DNA from: Microbacteriaceae bacterium
GTDB taxonomy: Bacteria; Actinomycetota; Actinomycetes; Actinomycetales; Microbacteriaceae
Direction of reading: 5' to 3'
Assembly: GCA_014377425.1 (NCBI GenBank)
Contig: JACMPQ010000007.1
Coordinates: forward strand, 1 to 39,320
DNA: 39,320 bases
Shown here one piece after another: positions 15,311 through 24,029 of the stretch. The translations under genes and the position numbers were made by a program. Position 1 is the first letter of the stretch. Every line of letters starts with the position of its first letter. The notes beneath the pieces were generated by a model that saw only the letters and a program-made list of their open reading frames with translations, made no database searches and was not told the DNA's origin.

Positions 15311-18300
15311 CGCGATCGAAATTGCAAATGCGCTGGGCCGGCCACGGCCCACCGAGCAGCAAATTGCCGTAATCGAGGCAAAGCTGTCTCCGGCGATCGT
15401 TGTTGCCGGCGCGGGCAGCGGCAAAACCGAAACCATGGCGAGTCGGGTTTTATGGTTACTGGCTAATGGTCTCGTTTCGGCTGATCAGATTTTGGGGCTC
15501 ACCTTCACCCGCAAGGCGGCGGCGGAGCTCTCTACTCGTATTCGGGAACGCATTGTTGAACTGGCGGATCGCGGTCTCATCGTCGGCGGTTTTGACCCGT
15601 TCTCCCCACCCACGGTGGCCACCTACAACTCTTTTGCCAACTCGATTTTTAGGGACAACGCCCTGCGCCTCGGACGTGAGAGCGACGGCGCGGTGCTCGG
15701 GGAGGCGTCGGCGTGGCAACTCGCTCGAGAAGCCGTCGTTTCGAGCAGCGACGAAAGGCTCGCAGGGCTGGGGCGATCGGTAGACAGCCTCACGAAAGAC
15801 GTTTTATCGATTAGCCGCGCGCTGAGCGAGAATGTGGTCGACCCCGACGAGGTTCGTGTCATGGCGCTGCGGTTCACCGCCATCACCGACTTGCCAACCG
15901 GTGGGACCGGCAGCTACCCCGATATCGATGAGATGGCCCGCAGGGTGGGCGCGTTACCTATTTTGGTAGATCTCGCCGCCCGGTTCGAAGTGGCCAAGGC
16001 GCGTCGCGGTCTGGTGGAGTATTCCGATCAGGTGGCTCTGGCGTTGCAAATTGTGCGGCAGTTGCCGCAGGTCGCAACCGAATATCGGGAGAGGTTTCGC
16101 ATCATCCTGCTGGATGAATATCAAGACACCAGCGTCGTGCAAACCTGGCTACTGTCCGAGTTATTTGCCAACACCGCGGTGATGGCGGTGGGGGATCCTA
16201 ACCAGTCGATCTACGGCTGGCGCGGCGCGAGTGCTGCCAACCTCGACGGCTTTGCTCGGCAGTTCGGCCGTGGAACGGTGCAGCCCTTCGCGCTCAGCAC
16301 GAGTTGGCGTAACGGTCACCACATTTTGGCGGTTGCCAACAGCCTTGTAGATGAATTTGCCAGCTCGACAGCCACCGGGGTCGCGCGGTTAGCGGCGGGA
16401 CCTGCGGCAAGTAACCATGCGGTGGAGGTCGCCTTTGAAGAGACACTGCCGGATGAAGCGGATGCCGTGGCGGTGTGGCTGAAGGCAAAGCTGGAGGTCA
16501 CAGGCACAGCGACGCCGCCGAGTGCCGCCATCCTGTTTCGCGCACGCAGCACGCAGGGCGCATTCATTGAGGCGCTTCGGCGACATGAAGTACCGTTTCA
16601 CGTTCTGGGGGTGAGCGGTTTGCTGGCGGAACCGGAGATCGCCGACCTCATTTCTGCGCTGACCGTGGTCAATGACCCCTCCGCCGGCTCTGAGCTCGTT
16701 CGGTTGCTGGCTGGCGCGCACTGGCGGGTGGGTGTTCGTGACCTGCGCGCCCTGCGCGGTGTGGCGTCGTGGTTGACCCGCCACGATTACGCCCACCGGG
16801 TGATCGACGATGAACTTCGCACGCTCCTGCGCAGCTCGGTTGCGGAGGGGGAGAACGGCTCGATTGTCGACGCCCTCAACTTTGTCGCAACGGTGAAGCC
16901 GTCCCACGCCGCTCTCGTCGATTTCAGCGCCGTTGGTTTAGTCCGACTCCGGCAGGCGGGCGCAGCATTCGCGGTCCTACGTGCACATTCTTCTCTTGAA
17001 CTGTTGGACTTCGTCACCTTTGTCGAACGCTACCTAAATCTCGACATTGAGGTAGTCGCCAACGACATCCGATCACTCGGAAGCGCGAACATGGATGCCT
17101 TCTTTGACGCTCTCTCCGGCTACCTGGCAATCGATGATACTGCCGCCCTCGACGGTTTTCTCGGCTGGTTGCGCGAAGCAGAATGGCGGGATTCTCTGGC
17201 TCCGCGGCCGGAGGAGCCGGAACCGGGCACGGTTCAACTGATGACCATTCACGGCGCAAAGGGGCTGGAGCGTGATGTGGTGGTTGTCCCCCGAATGGTG
17301 GAGGGCGAACTCCCGGGAACTCCCAACGAGGGCTCGAATGGTTGGCTTAGCTGGGGAGCTCTGCCGTTTGAATTTCGCGGGGATGCCGCCGAACTGCCTG
17401 TTTTCGACTGGCAGAGCGCTACCAGCCGGAAGGAGCTCGTCGACCGTAAAGCCAAGTTTGCCCGCGCTGTTCGACTCCGCCACGATTTGGAGGAGCGCCG
17501 ACTCGCCTACGTGGCGGTGACGCGTGCCCGTCATTTTCTGCTGCTCACCGGATCGTTTTGGTCGGGTCAGCTCAAACCGCGTCCCCCCAGTGACTTCCTG
17601 CGTGAGCTGAGTGGTACCGGCGTACTCGGAGCGCTCCCCGTCGCCAGCGAGTTCGACGAAAATCCGCTCGGCGACGCTGAACGCACCATGAGCTGGCCGC
17701 TTGATCCGCTCGGTGGTCGTCGGCCCGTTGTTGAGCAGGCTGCCGCGCGGGTTCGGTCAGCCTTGGAGACCGCGCTGCCCGCACCGGACGCTGGCGGGAG
17801 TTGGATGCAAGAAATCGAACTGCTCCTATTGGAGCGTCAGCGACGAGCCGGTGAAAATGACTGGGTGGAACTGCCGCGGCGGGTGAAGGCGAGTGAGTTT
17901 AAGGATTATCTGAGTGACCCGGCCACCATTGCGGCGAAGCATCGCCGGCCGATGCCCGAAAAGCCATACCGCGAAGCTCGACTCGGCACCCGTTTTCACG
18001 CCTGGGTGCAATCGCGCTATCAGAGCCGCGGTACGCCCGAGACAATGCAGGGTCTCGACCCTGAGGAATGGGAATCTTCCGGGGAATACCCCAGAGGCGA
18101 ATTCGATCAGCTGTGCCAGATTTTTGACGCGAGTCGATGGGCGCCTCTCGCCCCGATCGAGGTGGAGCGATCAATCGACGTTCCCCTCGCCGGACAAATC
18201 ATTATTTGCAAAATCGATGCGGTGTTTTTTGACGGCAAGCGATACCAGGTTGTGGACTGGAAGACCGGAAAAATGCCGCGGGATGCGGCCGGCCGTGAGG

Positions 18301-18479
18301 CGATGGGCTACCAATTGGCGCTGTACCGTTTGGCGTATGCAAAGTGGCGAAAAATTGATCTAGACCTGATTGATGCGTTTTTATACTTCGTCAAAGAAGA
18401 TTTCGAGGTTCCCGCACCCGATATTTTTGATGAGGATGAGCTCGTTCGCCGATGGAACAACGCTCTCGTTCCGGAGTAG
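15303..18479 (+). CDS. adnB: AdnB-type helicase-nuclease subunit
   Basis: 1058 residues. A canonical SF1A motor: AGAGSGKT (35-42), LGLTFTRKAA, LLDEYQD (Asp271), GDPNQSIYGWRGA, TIHGAKGLE near 650 and YVAVTRAR. The C-terminal nuclease has LGTRFHAWVQ, KIDAVFFDG (Asp972), VDWKTG (Asp985, Lys987) and GYQLALYRLAYA. Unlike AdnA every motor motif is standard, matching its role as the leading translocase of mycobacterial AdnAB, which does DNA end resection and replaces RecBCD/AddAB. The GTG start lies inside the end of adnA, with AAGGGGG 6 nt upstream, so translation is coupled and a 1:1 ratio is expected. Confidence 0.93.
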   Translation: MISAIEIANALGRPRPTEQQIAVIEAKLSPAIVVAGAGSGKTETMASRVLWLLANGLVSADQILGLTFTRKAAAELSTRIRERIVELADRGLIVGGFDPFSPPTVATYNSFANSIFRDNALRLGRESDGAVLGEASAWQLAREAVVSSSDERLAGLGRSVDSLTKDVLSISRALSENVVDPDEVRVMALRFTAITDLPTGGTGSYPDIDEMARRVGALPILVDLAARFEVAKARRGLVEYSDQVALALQIVRQLPQVATEYRERFRIILLDEYQDTSVVQTWLLSELFANTAVMAVGDPNQSIYGWRGASAANLDGFARQFGRGTVQPFALSTSWRNGHHILAVANSLVDEFASSTATGVARLAAGPAASNHAVEVAFEETLPDEADAVAVWLKAKLEVTGTATPPSAAILFRARSTQGAFIEALRRHEVPFHVLGVSGLLAEPEIADLISALTVVNDPSAGSELVRLLAGAHWRVGVRDLRALRGVASWLTRHDYAHRVIDDELRTLLRSSVAEGENGSIVDALNFVATVKPSHAALVDFSAVGLVRLRQAGAAFAVLRAHSSLELLDFVTFVERYLNLDIEVVANDIRSLGSANMDAFFDALSGYLAIDDTAALDGFLGWLREAEWRDSLAPRPEEPEPGTVQLMTIHGAKGLERDVVVVPRMVEGELPGTPNEGSNGWLSWGALPFEFRGDAAELPVFDWQSATSRKELVDRKAKFARAVRLRHDLEERRLAYVAVTRARHFLLLTGSFWSGQLKPRPPSDFLRELSGTGVLGALPVASEFDENPLGDAERTMSWPLDPLGGRRPVVEQAAARVRSALETALPAPDAGGSWMQEIELLLLERQRRAGENDWVELPRRVKASEFKDYLSDPATIAAKHRRPMPEKPYREARLGTRFHAWVQSRYQSRGTPETMQGLDPEEWESSGEYPRGEFDQLCQIFDASRWAPLAPIEVERSIDVPLAGQIIICKIDAVFFDGKRYQVVDWKTGKMPRDAAGREAMGYQLALYRLAYAKWRKIDLDLIDAFLYFVKEDFEVPAPDIFDEDELVRRWNNALVPE

Positions 18480-18610
18480 TTCGGCGTAGGTCAAATAGCA
18501 GGTGTCGTAGGGCCAAGTGTCGATCAGGCACGATTGACTGGGGCAGTCACGCGGCCGCACCAGAAACGCGGTCGCACCAGAAATACCGCCCCAACAGAAA
18601 GCTGATTCCG

Positions 18611-19234
18611 ATGTCCGAAACGCTCACAGCAACGACTATCGAATCCGGGGGCGCCAACGAATCTGCTCGGTCAGCGATCTTCACCAATGCGCGCACCGCA
18701 AATTCTTTCGCCGCTACCCCGGTCACGGACGCCCAACTCGTCGCTGTGTGGGAGCTGGCGAAATGGGCACCCACGGCAATCAATTCGCAGCCGTTGCGAG
18801 TGCTTTACGTCACCAGCGCCGAGGGCCGGGAGAATCTCGCCCGCCATCTCAGCAGGGGCAACCGCGCGAAGACCTTGGCCGCCCCGGCCGTTGCCATCTT
18901 GGCTTACGACTCCGACTTTCACGAGCAGCTGCCGCTGGTGATGCCCGTGATGGCCGGAATGCGGGATGTTCTCGCCGCCGACGACGCCAAGCGCGGCCAG
19001 ATGGCCCAGTTCAACGCCACCCTGCAGGCGGGGTATTTCGTTCTGGCGGCGCGTTCTCTCGGGCTTGCCGCAGGACCGATGGCCGGTTTTGACGCCGAGA
19101 CCCTCGACGCCGAGTTTTTCTCCGGCACATCGTGGAAATCGATTCTCGTCGTAAATTTGGGCTACGCCGCAGGTGACTCGTTCCGCGATCGGCAACCTCG
19201 ACTGGAGCACTCCGAGGTTATTCGTTTTATCTAG
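18611..19234 (+). CDS. Nitroreductase-family FMN oxidoreductase, RutE-like
   Basis: 207 residues of the nitroreductase fold, in the branch with RutE/malonic semialdehyde reductases. Diagnostic strings are IFTNARTANSF, LAKWAPTAINSQPLRV, RAKTLAAPAVAILAYDSDFHE, QAGYFVLAARSLGLAAGPM and SWKSILVVNLGY. It should bind FMN as a dimer and use NAD(P)H to reduce a small carbonyl or quinone substrate. No other rut genes are nearby, so pyrimidine breakdown cannot be inferred. The ATG at 18611 begins MSETLTATT with a weak AGAAAG 9 nt upstream; the in-frame extension back to 18452 overlaps adnB and is not family-like. Confidence 0.85.
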   Translation: MSETLTATTIESGGANESARSAIFTNARTANSFAATPVTDAQLVAVWELAKWAPTAINSQPLRVLYVTSAEGRENLARHLSRGNRAKTLAAPAVAILAYDSDFHEQLPLVMPVMAGMRDVLAADDAKRGQMAQFNATLQAGYFVLAARSLGLAAGPMAGFDAETLDAEFFSGTSWKSILVVNLGYAAGDSFRDRQPRLEHSEVIRFI

Positions 19235-19260
19235 GGCGGCATGCTGATCCGTCGCCCCCA

Positions 19261-19358
19261 GGGAAGTGCAGGTAGGGAAGTACCGGTGGGGATGTGCCGG
19301 TAGGGAAGTACCGGTAGGGAAGTACCGGTAGGGAAGTGCCGGTGGGGATGTGCCGGTA
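19261..19358. repeat. 14-bp minisatellite, seven units
   Basis: Seven head-to-tail 14-bp units run without a gap, each close to GGGAAGTACCGGTA. Units 4 and 5 are identical. Units 2 and 6 end in G, units 3 and 7 read GGGATGTGCC, and an eighth begins GAGAAGTA before the pattern breaks. The unit order (2-3 resembling 6-7) suggests duplication of a block. It lies between the convergent nitroreductase and cell-wall-binding genes, just before a terminator. Confidence 0.9.
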
Positions 19359-19366
19359 GAGAAGTA

Positions 19367-19400
19367 GTGAGCGCCCCGCCGGATGTGGCGGGCCGCTCAC
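19367..19400. terminator. Hairpin terminator after the minisatellite
   Basis: A 14-bp stem with one mismatch (19367-19380 with 19387-19400) over the loop GGATGT. GTCTTATTTC follows on the plus strand. It ends the nitroreductase transcript and may also serve the convergent gene. Confidence 0.7.
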
Positions 19401-19439
19401 GTCTTATTTCGCGGGTTTATCTGCGCAATGTGGCCGTCG

Positions 19440-21779
19440 TTACCGCCACTGCACGGGCGCCGGGTCGCCGTTGCTGCGGCGGTTGTCCTGAATGACGCTG
19501 TTGCGTATCGTCGGGGCGTCAATGATCATCGGGCAGTTGTAGGTGGACGCGCCGAAGATGTTGTCGCGCAGCACCAAGCCCCGAATGGCTCCATCTTGGG
19601 GCCCGGCTTGGGTTACGTTAACCGTGCATGCGCCCCCCGAGGCGCGGTTCCCGGCGAATGTAACGTTGGAGGTAGGGCCCCCATTCTGCGTGATCTGCAT
19701 CGCGGAATTGACCGCACCGCTGATCGAGTTGTTCAGAATTTTTATGTTGTCGCCGTGTTGGATCTGCACGTTGTCGTCGTGGCTGGGCCCGCCGTGCCAG
19801 TTGGGATCGTTGCTGTAATGGAGATTATCGTGCAGCCAAGAATCCTGCACTGTGACGTTGTCTCCGAAGATGTGCACCGAATCGACAACTCCGTGTATGT
19901 CCAGTCGGCGGGCGGTGAAGTTTGCCCCGTTGATGCCGTTCACGTCTGATGATGCTTGGTCGGCAAAGAGTTCACAGTCTTCGATTACCAGGTTGGAGAC
20001 CTTGTCGGACCCGGCGTAAATTAGCGACATGTTGCCGGTGAGTGGTCGGCCGTGGATTCTGGATCTCGTGATGGTCACGTTGGCCGCCTCGACGCGTACC
20101 AGACCGTAAATATCCATGGAGTCAATCACCGTGCCGGCCTGACGAATGACAAGGTCGCCGTAGTGCGTGGTGAGGCGTGTGCCCGAAGGAACTCCCGTAT
20201 TGTCCGCTCCCGGCATGCCGCCCGAGGGGGGAGCGGGAGCGGGAGCGGGTACCGGTGCCGGTGCCGGGACAGGTGCGGGAGCCGGCGTGGGTGCGGGTGT
20301 GGGCACCGGCGTGGGGGCGGGTGCCGGCGTCACTCCGGGATTCACCGGCTGGCTGACGGCACCGCCGACGTTCGCAGCGCAGGGGCGAAGTTCCACCGCT
20401 GGGAGAGATGAGGTCCAGGGATCACCCAAGAAGTGAACTGTCGTGACTCCCAGTGAGTCCATCTGGGCCAGCATTTCTCGCGGAACGCAAGAATTCGGGG
20501 TGACGAAAACGGGAGCCTCCTGCTTAGCTGCCAACACACTGCCCACCACTGCCGCTGAAAACAGCCGACCGTTGGAGAGGTAGGCCGTGGTGCTTAGGGT
20601 GTAGACGGACTGGTTGAGGGCGGCGGAGGTAGCGAATCGATCGTGGCCGCCGAATCGGGTGACCGAGATGTCTCCGGCCAGTGATTGCACGAGTCCGTCG
20701 GAGACCGACGCGGCGTTTCCCGCGACGTTCAGCGACCGAACCCCGAGCCTGCGCAAAACATCCGAGGTTGCCGGATCCGCAACGGATGCCGAACCGTCGA
20801 CGAGAATCACAGGGGAGTCGCTGGCTCCGGCCACAGAAATCGATGAAAGTGAGTCGGTTACGCTGCGACCATCGGCGAGGTAGGCCGTGCGCGCGCCGCC
20901 GGTTCCGAAAGCGAAGTCGGCAACCGCACGGGAGATCTCAAACGGGTTGGACCCGCCGATGCGTGTGACCGAGGGAGCGAGAGCGCGAAGCCCCGCCTCG
21001 ACGGTCGGTGAAATCGAGTCGGTGCCGCCGACAATGATCACGCGGCGCGGGTTGAATTGTCGAATTTGTGCCCGCACCGATGCCGGCAAATCGGCAAAAT
21101 AGCTGAGCAGGAGCGGCGCGGTCTGGTGGGAGGCGGCCGCAGCTGCCGAGACCGCGTTGGCGGTGCTCCACACCGAGGTGAGGTACACCGTGTCTGCGTT
21201 TGCGGGGTAGGCCTGCTCAGCGAGGGCATTCGTTATCTCGAAGATGTCGCCTCCGCTGAGGGTGTCAACCGTGCGGCTGGTAATGACAGCCGAGGTCGCC
21301 TCGCTGCTGCGGGTGATGCTGTCTGAGTCGTCGCGCGACGCGGTGACAGTCACATTCAATTGGGAACCCACGTCAAGTGAAGAGACGGTGTAGCTAGATG
21401 AAACGGCGCCGTCAATGGGGCTGCCGTTGGCGTTCCATTGAAAGGCCAACCGAACATCGGGCCACTGGCTGGGGGAAGCCGTGAGCGTGTTTCCGGAGAC
21501 AGGATCGCCGATCGTCACTGGGAGGCTGGCGGCGTTAAAGCCCTCCACGCCCGCTCCGGCAATGCTGCCGTCGGCGGTGCCCTCTGTTCGGAGGCCGGAT
21601 GCCGAGGCAGAGCCGACCGGCCCCACCATGCCCAGGGCGATTGCGGCGAACACCACGGCGGCGACCAACCGCGGTGTCGGGTCAAACAGTCGAAACTGGG
21701 AGAGAGTCGGTGGGCGCCTGCGCAATCGAAAAATCGAAGCACTGGCACGCGGGGGCAGGGTCGTAGTCGGTTTACTCAT
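19440..21779 (-). CDS. Secreted cell-wall-binding repeat/beta-helix protein
   Basis: About 779 residues. An Arg-rich n-region and a hydrophobic core (about 38-60) end in SASAS, a likely signal-peptidase site. Next comes an Ig-like module (about 75-150, with NTLTASPSQWP, AFQWNANGSPIDGA and YTVSSLDVGSQLNVTV). Three cell-wall-binding type 2 repeats follow (about 155-430, with RVIIVGGTDSISPTVE and DISVTRFGGHDRFATS). A Pro/Ala/Thr linker (about 445-485) leads to a right-handed parallel beta-helix domain (about 500-779) with repeated NVTITRSRI, NLVIEDCEL and NIKILNNSISG turns. The helix resembles polysaccharide lyases, but no active site can be assigned. The frame is open to a GTG at 21827; the ATG at 21779 (MSKPTTTLPP) is preferred though its AGGA is very close. 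Confidence 0.85.
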   Translation of the reverse strand: MSKPTTTLPPRASASIFRLRRRPPTLSQFRLFDPTPRLVAAVVFAAIALGMVGPVGSASASGLRTEGTADGSIAGAGVEGFNAASLPVTIGDPVSGNTLTASPSQWPDVRLAFQWNANGSPIDGAVSSSYTVSSLDVGSQLNVTVTASRDDSDSITRSSEATSAVITSRTVDTLSGGDIFEITNALAEQAYPANADTVYLTSVWSTANAVSAAAAASHQTAPLLLSYFADLPASVRAQIRQFNPRRVIIVGGTDSISPTVEAGLRALAPSVTRIGGSNPFEISRAVADFAFGTGGARTAYLADGRSVTDSLSSISVAGASDSPVILVDGSASVADPATSDVLRRLGVRSLNVAGNAASVSDGLVQSLAGDISVTRFGGHDRFATSAALNQSVYTLSTTAYLSNGRLFSAAVVGSVLAAKQEAPVFVTPNSCVPREMLAQMDSLGVTTVHFLGDPWTSSLPAVELRPCAANVGGAVSQPVNPGVTPAPAPTPVPTPAPTPAPAPVPAPAPVPAPAPAPPSGGMPGADNTGVPSGTRLTTHYGDLVIRQAGTVIDSMDIYGLVRVEAANVTITRSRIHGRPLTGNMSLIYAGSDKVSNLVIEDCELFADQASSDVNGINGANFTARRLDIHGVVDSVHIFGDNVTVQDSWLHDNLHYSNDPNWHGGPSHDDNVQIQHGDNIKILNNSISGAVNSAMQITQNGGPTSNVTFAGNRASGGACTVNVTQAGPQDGAIRGLVLRDNIFGASTYNCPMIIDAPTIRNSVIQDNRRSNGDPAPVQWR
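20221..20340. repeat. Pro/Ala/Thr-coding low-complexity repeat
   Basis: GGAGCGGGAGCG- and GGTGCGGGTGTG-like 6-bp units encode on the minus strand the linker between the wall-binding repeats and the beta-helix domain of the secreted protein. Such stretches vary in length between strains. Confidence 0.7.
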
Positions 21780-21990
21780 ATCCTCAATGGGTTCGGCTGG
21801 CTGCTGTGCCTGACAACGGTTGGCCACCGTAACAATAAGTTCTGCCGATTACCAACCTTTCTAATCGATTGGTTACGCTCTGCCAGCCGAATTGTGGCGC
21901 GCCGAAGGGGCTCGGGTTTTCCGACAATGAGAAGAATTTGCCGATCAGAACCGCCGTAAGAATCGGTCCAACAGGGCAAAACTATTGAAG

Positions 21991-22009
21991 CGGAAGGTCA
22001 GCCCTTCCG
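21991..22009 (-). terminator. Short hairpin at the phosphotransferase stop
   Basis: CGGAAGG (21991-21997) and CCTTCCG (22003-22009) pair over a 5-nt loop that includes the stop codon. On the minus strand it is followed by CTTCAATAGTTTTG. The stem is short, so termination is only possible. The remaining 210 bp up to the secreted-protein start hold no other clear feature. Confidence 0.4.
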
Positions 22010-22996
22010 GTCGTCCCGATCGAGCAGCTCCTCGACCTCGGACACGTTCAGCACCGGACGAGTGTTCGTGTCGATTCGACGGTTCAAATCGTTTTGCACG
22101 AAATCAACAACGTTGTGCAGCATCACCACCGCATCATCTACTATGCGAGTACTTTTCACTTCGGTGCCGTGGAGCAGCCATTTCGCGAGCTCCAACTCGG
22201 CGTAGAGCATGGCCCGCTTTTTTACCTGCCGATCGCTCGAACCGCGCCGTTTGTTGTACTCGTCAAAGACGCCATCCGAAGCATCGATCGTTGACGCGCT
22301 GAGCGTCCAGCAGAGGTCTCGGGCCGGATCTCCCACGCTCAGGTGGGCCCACCCGACGACGCTGGTAACCTCGTCGGCTACCTGCAAGAACGAGGCGGCG
22401 GTGAGGGAACCGTTGATCACCGTTGGCGCAAATTGCCAGAGTGCCGGGTCTTCGGTGGCACGCTCCCAGCGCGAAAGAAGGGCTGCGGGAATCAATCCGG
22501 TGTTCGTGGCTCGGTCCATGATCGTTACCACGGCGGCCAGGGCATCAAGGGGACGAACAACCGGCAGCCCGGCATCCACGATAAAGCTAGTGGGGAGGGA
22601 ATGGATGGCGGCAAGGCTGCGTCCGACCGACGCAGTTAAGACGGCATTGGCGCTCATCTGCGCCAAGGTCGCAGCGTTACCGGGCAGAAAGTCGTAAACG
22701 ATCGCTCGCGTGGTGTCAACGGAAACCTCGCCGAGGTAACTGTGCACCGCAAACGGCAACCGGCCCCGCACACCCGCGCTGAGGGCACGCAACCCGGCGA
22801 GGTCGGCCGACGCTTGATTTGCGGCACTTTGGGTGCGCGGAACTCGAATGAGCAGTTTTCGACCGTCGCGGCTGTCGAGCAGCGCCTTCGCGTAGTCGCC
22901 GGTTCCCGCCCCACCAAACCGGGTAGCGGCTGTCACGTCGAGGCCCACCACGGCTGAGGTGGCGAGCGCGGCTAGAGTGAGAGGGGATCTGACCAT
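21998..22996 (-). CDS. Phosphotransferase-fold protein, probable pseudokinase
   Basis: 332 residues of the aminoglycoside/macrolide phosphotransferase (APH) fold, with KLLIRVPRT (strand 3), AIVYDFLPG (hinge), LAAIHSLPTSF and VGDPARDLCW. The catalytic loop, normally HGDLxxxN, reads INGSLTAASFL (194-204), so His, Asp and Asn are all replaced. The metal-binding Asp, normally IDW/IDF, is Gly in VVGWAHLSVGDPARDL. Phosphotransfer is therefore unlikely, and a binding or regulatory role fits better. The ATG at 22996 is chosen because TACCCT lies 6 nt upstream; the frame is open to 23041. It is divergent from nudC. Confidence 0.8.
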   Translation of the reverse strand: MVRSPLTLAALATSAVVGLDVTAATRFGGAGTGDYAKALLDSRDGRKLLIRVPRTQSAANQASADLAGLRALSAGVRGRLPFAVHSYLGEVSVDTTRAIVYDFLPGNAATLAQMSANAVLTASVGRSLAAIHSLPTSFIVDAGLPVVRPLDALAAVVTIMDRATNTGLIPAALLSRWERATEDPALWQFAPTVINGSLTAASFLQVADEVTSVVGWAHLSVGDPARDLCWTLSASTIDASDGVFDEYNKRRGSSDRQVKKRAMLYAELELAKWLLHGTEVKSTRIVDDAVVMLHNVVDFVQNDLNRRIDTNTRPVLNVSEVEELLDRDDRKG

Positions 22997-23002
22997 ACCG
23001 TC

Positions 23003-23008
23003 AGGGTA
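23003..23008 (-). promoter_or_regulatory. -10 hexamer of a likely leaderless promoter (phosphotransferase)
   Basis: TACCCT on the minus strand ends 6 nt before the ATG at 22996, identical in sequence and spacing to the DUF3107 element. Confidence 0.5.
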
Positions 23009-23093
23009 GGTTGTCCCGGGGTGCGCGCAGACCATCGCCACGCAAAATCTTCCACGGGCATACGCTTCTGGCCCGTCAATCTAAGGCGCCCTC

Positions 23094-24029
23094 ATGTCCG
23101 CAGCGTTCTCATCCCGTCTCGCCCTGTCCCGCCACGAGGTCGATCGGGACTACCTGACTCGCACCCAGCCGCAACTCTTCGAATCCCTTTGGGAGAATCC
23201 CGCCACCCGGGTGCTGCTGCTGTGGAACGGGCAGGCGCTGCTCTCGGGCGACGCGTTAGACCTGCGGCCCGTGCCATCCGTTCCCGACGTAGAACTGCTG
23301 CTTTATCTGGGTTTAGACACCCGAGCGACCCCGTTTATTGCCGCGATATTGTCGGATGATGCTGCGGCAAGCCTCGGCGCCGACGCCGTCTGGGGCAACC
23401 TACGCACCCTCGGCGCCACCCTGTCAGACCTCGAGACGGGCCTATTCACCGAGGCGCTGGCGCTTGCCAATTGGCATGACGCACATCGGTTTTCACCGCG
23501 CACCGGCCAGCCCACAGTTCCTGCGCTCGGCGGTTGGGTGCGTCGGCCCGAAACGATGACAGATGCGACCGTGAAGAGCCACGACCTCTTTCCGCGAACC
23601 GATGCGGCCATCATTGTTGCGGTGACGGATGCCGACGACCGCATCCTGCTCGGATCAAACGCGCTTTGGAGCACGAACCGCTTCTCTCTGCTGGCCGGCT
23701 TTGTTGAACCGGGTGAGTCGGTGGAGAGCGCGGTGGTGCGCGAGGTGTTTGAGGAATCCGGTGTTCGGGTCACCAATCCCGAGTATTTGGGCTCGCAGCC
23801 CTGGCCCTTTCCGGCATCTCTCATGCTCGGTTTTCGCGCCACCGTCGACCCCGACCAAGTCTCGGTACTCACTCCTGACGGTGACGAAATTCTGGAACTG
23901 CGATGGTTCAGCCGTGCGGAACTTGCGGCCTCGCTCGATGAGATCGTGCTGCCGGGCGCGACCAGTATCGCTCGGGCAATTCTGGAGGAGTGGTTCGGCG
24001 GCCCCATTTCGCAAGACCGACAATGGTGA
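23094..24029 (+). CDS. nudC: NAD+ diphosphatase NudC, lacking zinc-ribbon cysteines
   Basis: 311 residues. A variable N-terminal domain is followed by a Nudix domain (about 170-300). The Nudix box (202-224) is complete: G-x5-E-x7-REV-x-EE-x-G, as in REVFEESGV. The NudC-specific SQPWPFPASLMLGF follows it. NudC cleaves NADH/NAD+ to NMN and AMP and removes NAD caps from RNA in several bacteria. The zinc ribbon that usually precedes the Nudix domain (CxxCG...CxxC) is present in outline (HRFSPRTGQP, GGWVRRPE, DLFPRTDAAI), but every Cys has been replaced. AAGG lies 7 nt before the ATG. Its stop overlaps the uvrD2 start. Confidence 0.9.
   Translation: MSAAFSSRLALSRHEVDRDYLTRTQPQLFESLWENPATRVLLLWNGQALLSGDALDLRPVPSVPDVELLLYLGLDTRATPFIAAILSDDAAASLGADAVWGNLRTLGATLSDLETGLFTEALALANWHDAHRFSPRTGQPTVPALGGWVRRPETMTDATVKSHDLFPRTDAAIIVAVTDADDRILLGSNALWSTNRFSLLAGFVEPGESVESAVVREVFEESGVRVTNPEYLGSQPWPFPASLMLGFRATVDPDQVSVLTPDGDEILELRWFSRAELAASLDEIVLPGATSIARAILEEWFGGPISQDRQW

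Noticed and set aside
19261-19358. CRISPR-like array
   Set aside because: The units are only 14 bp and directly abut with no unique spacers, and no cas gene is nearby; this is a minisatellite.
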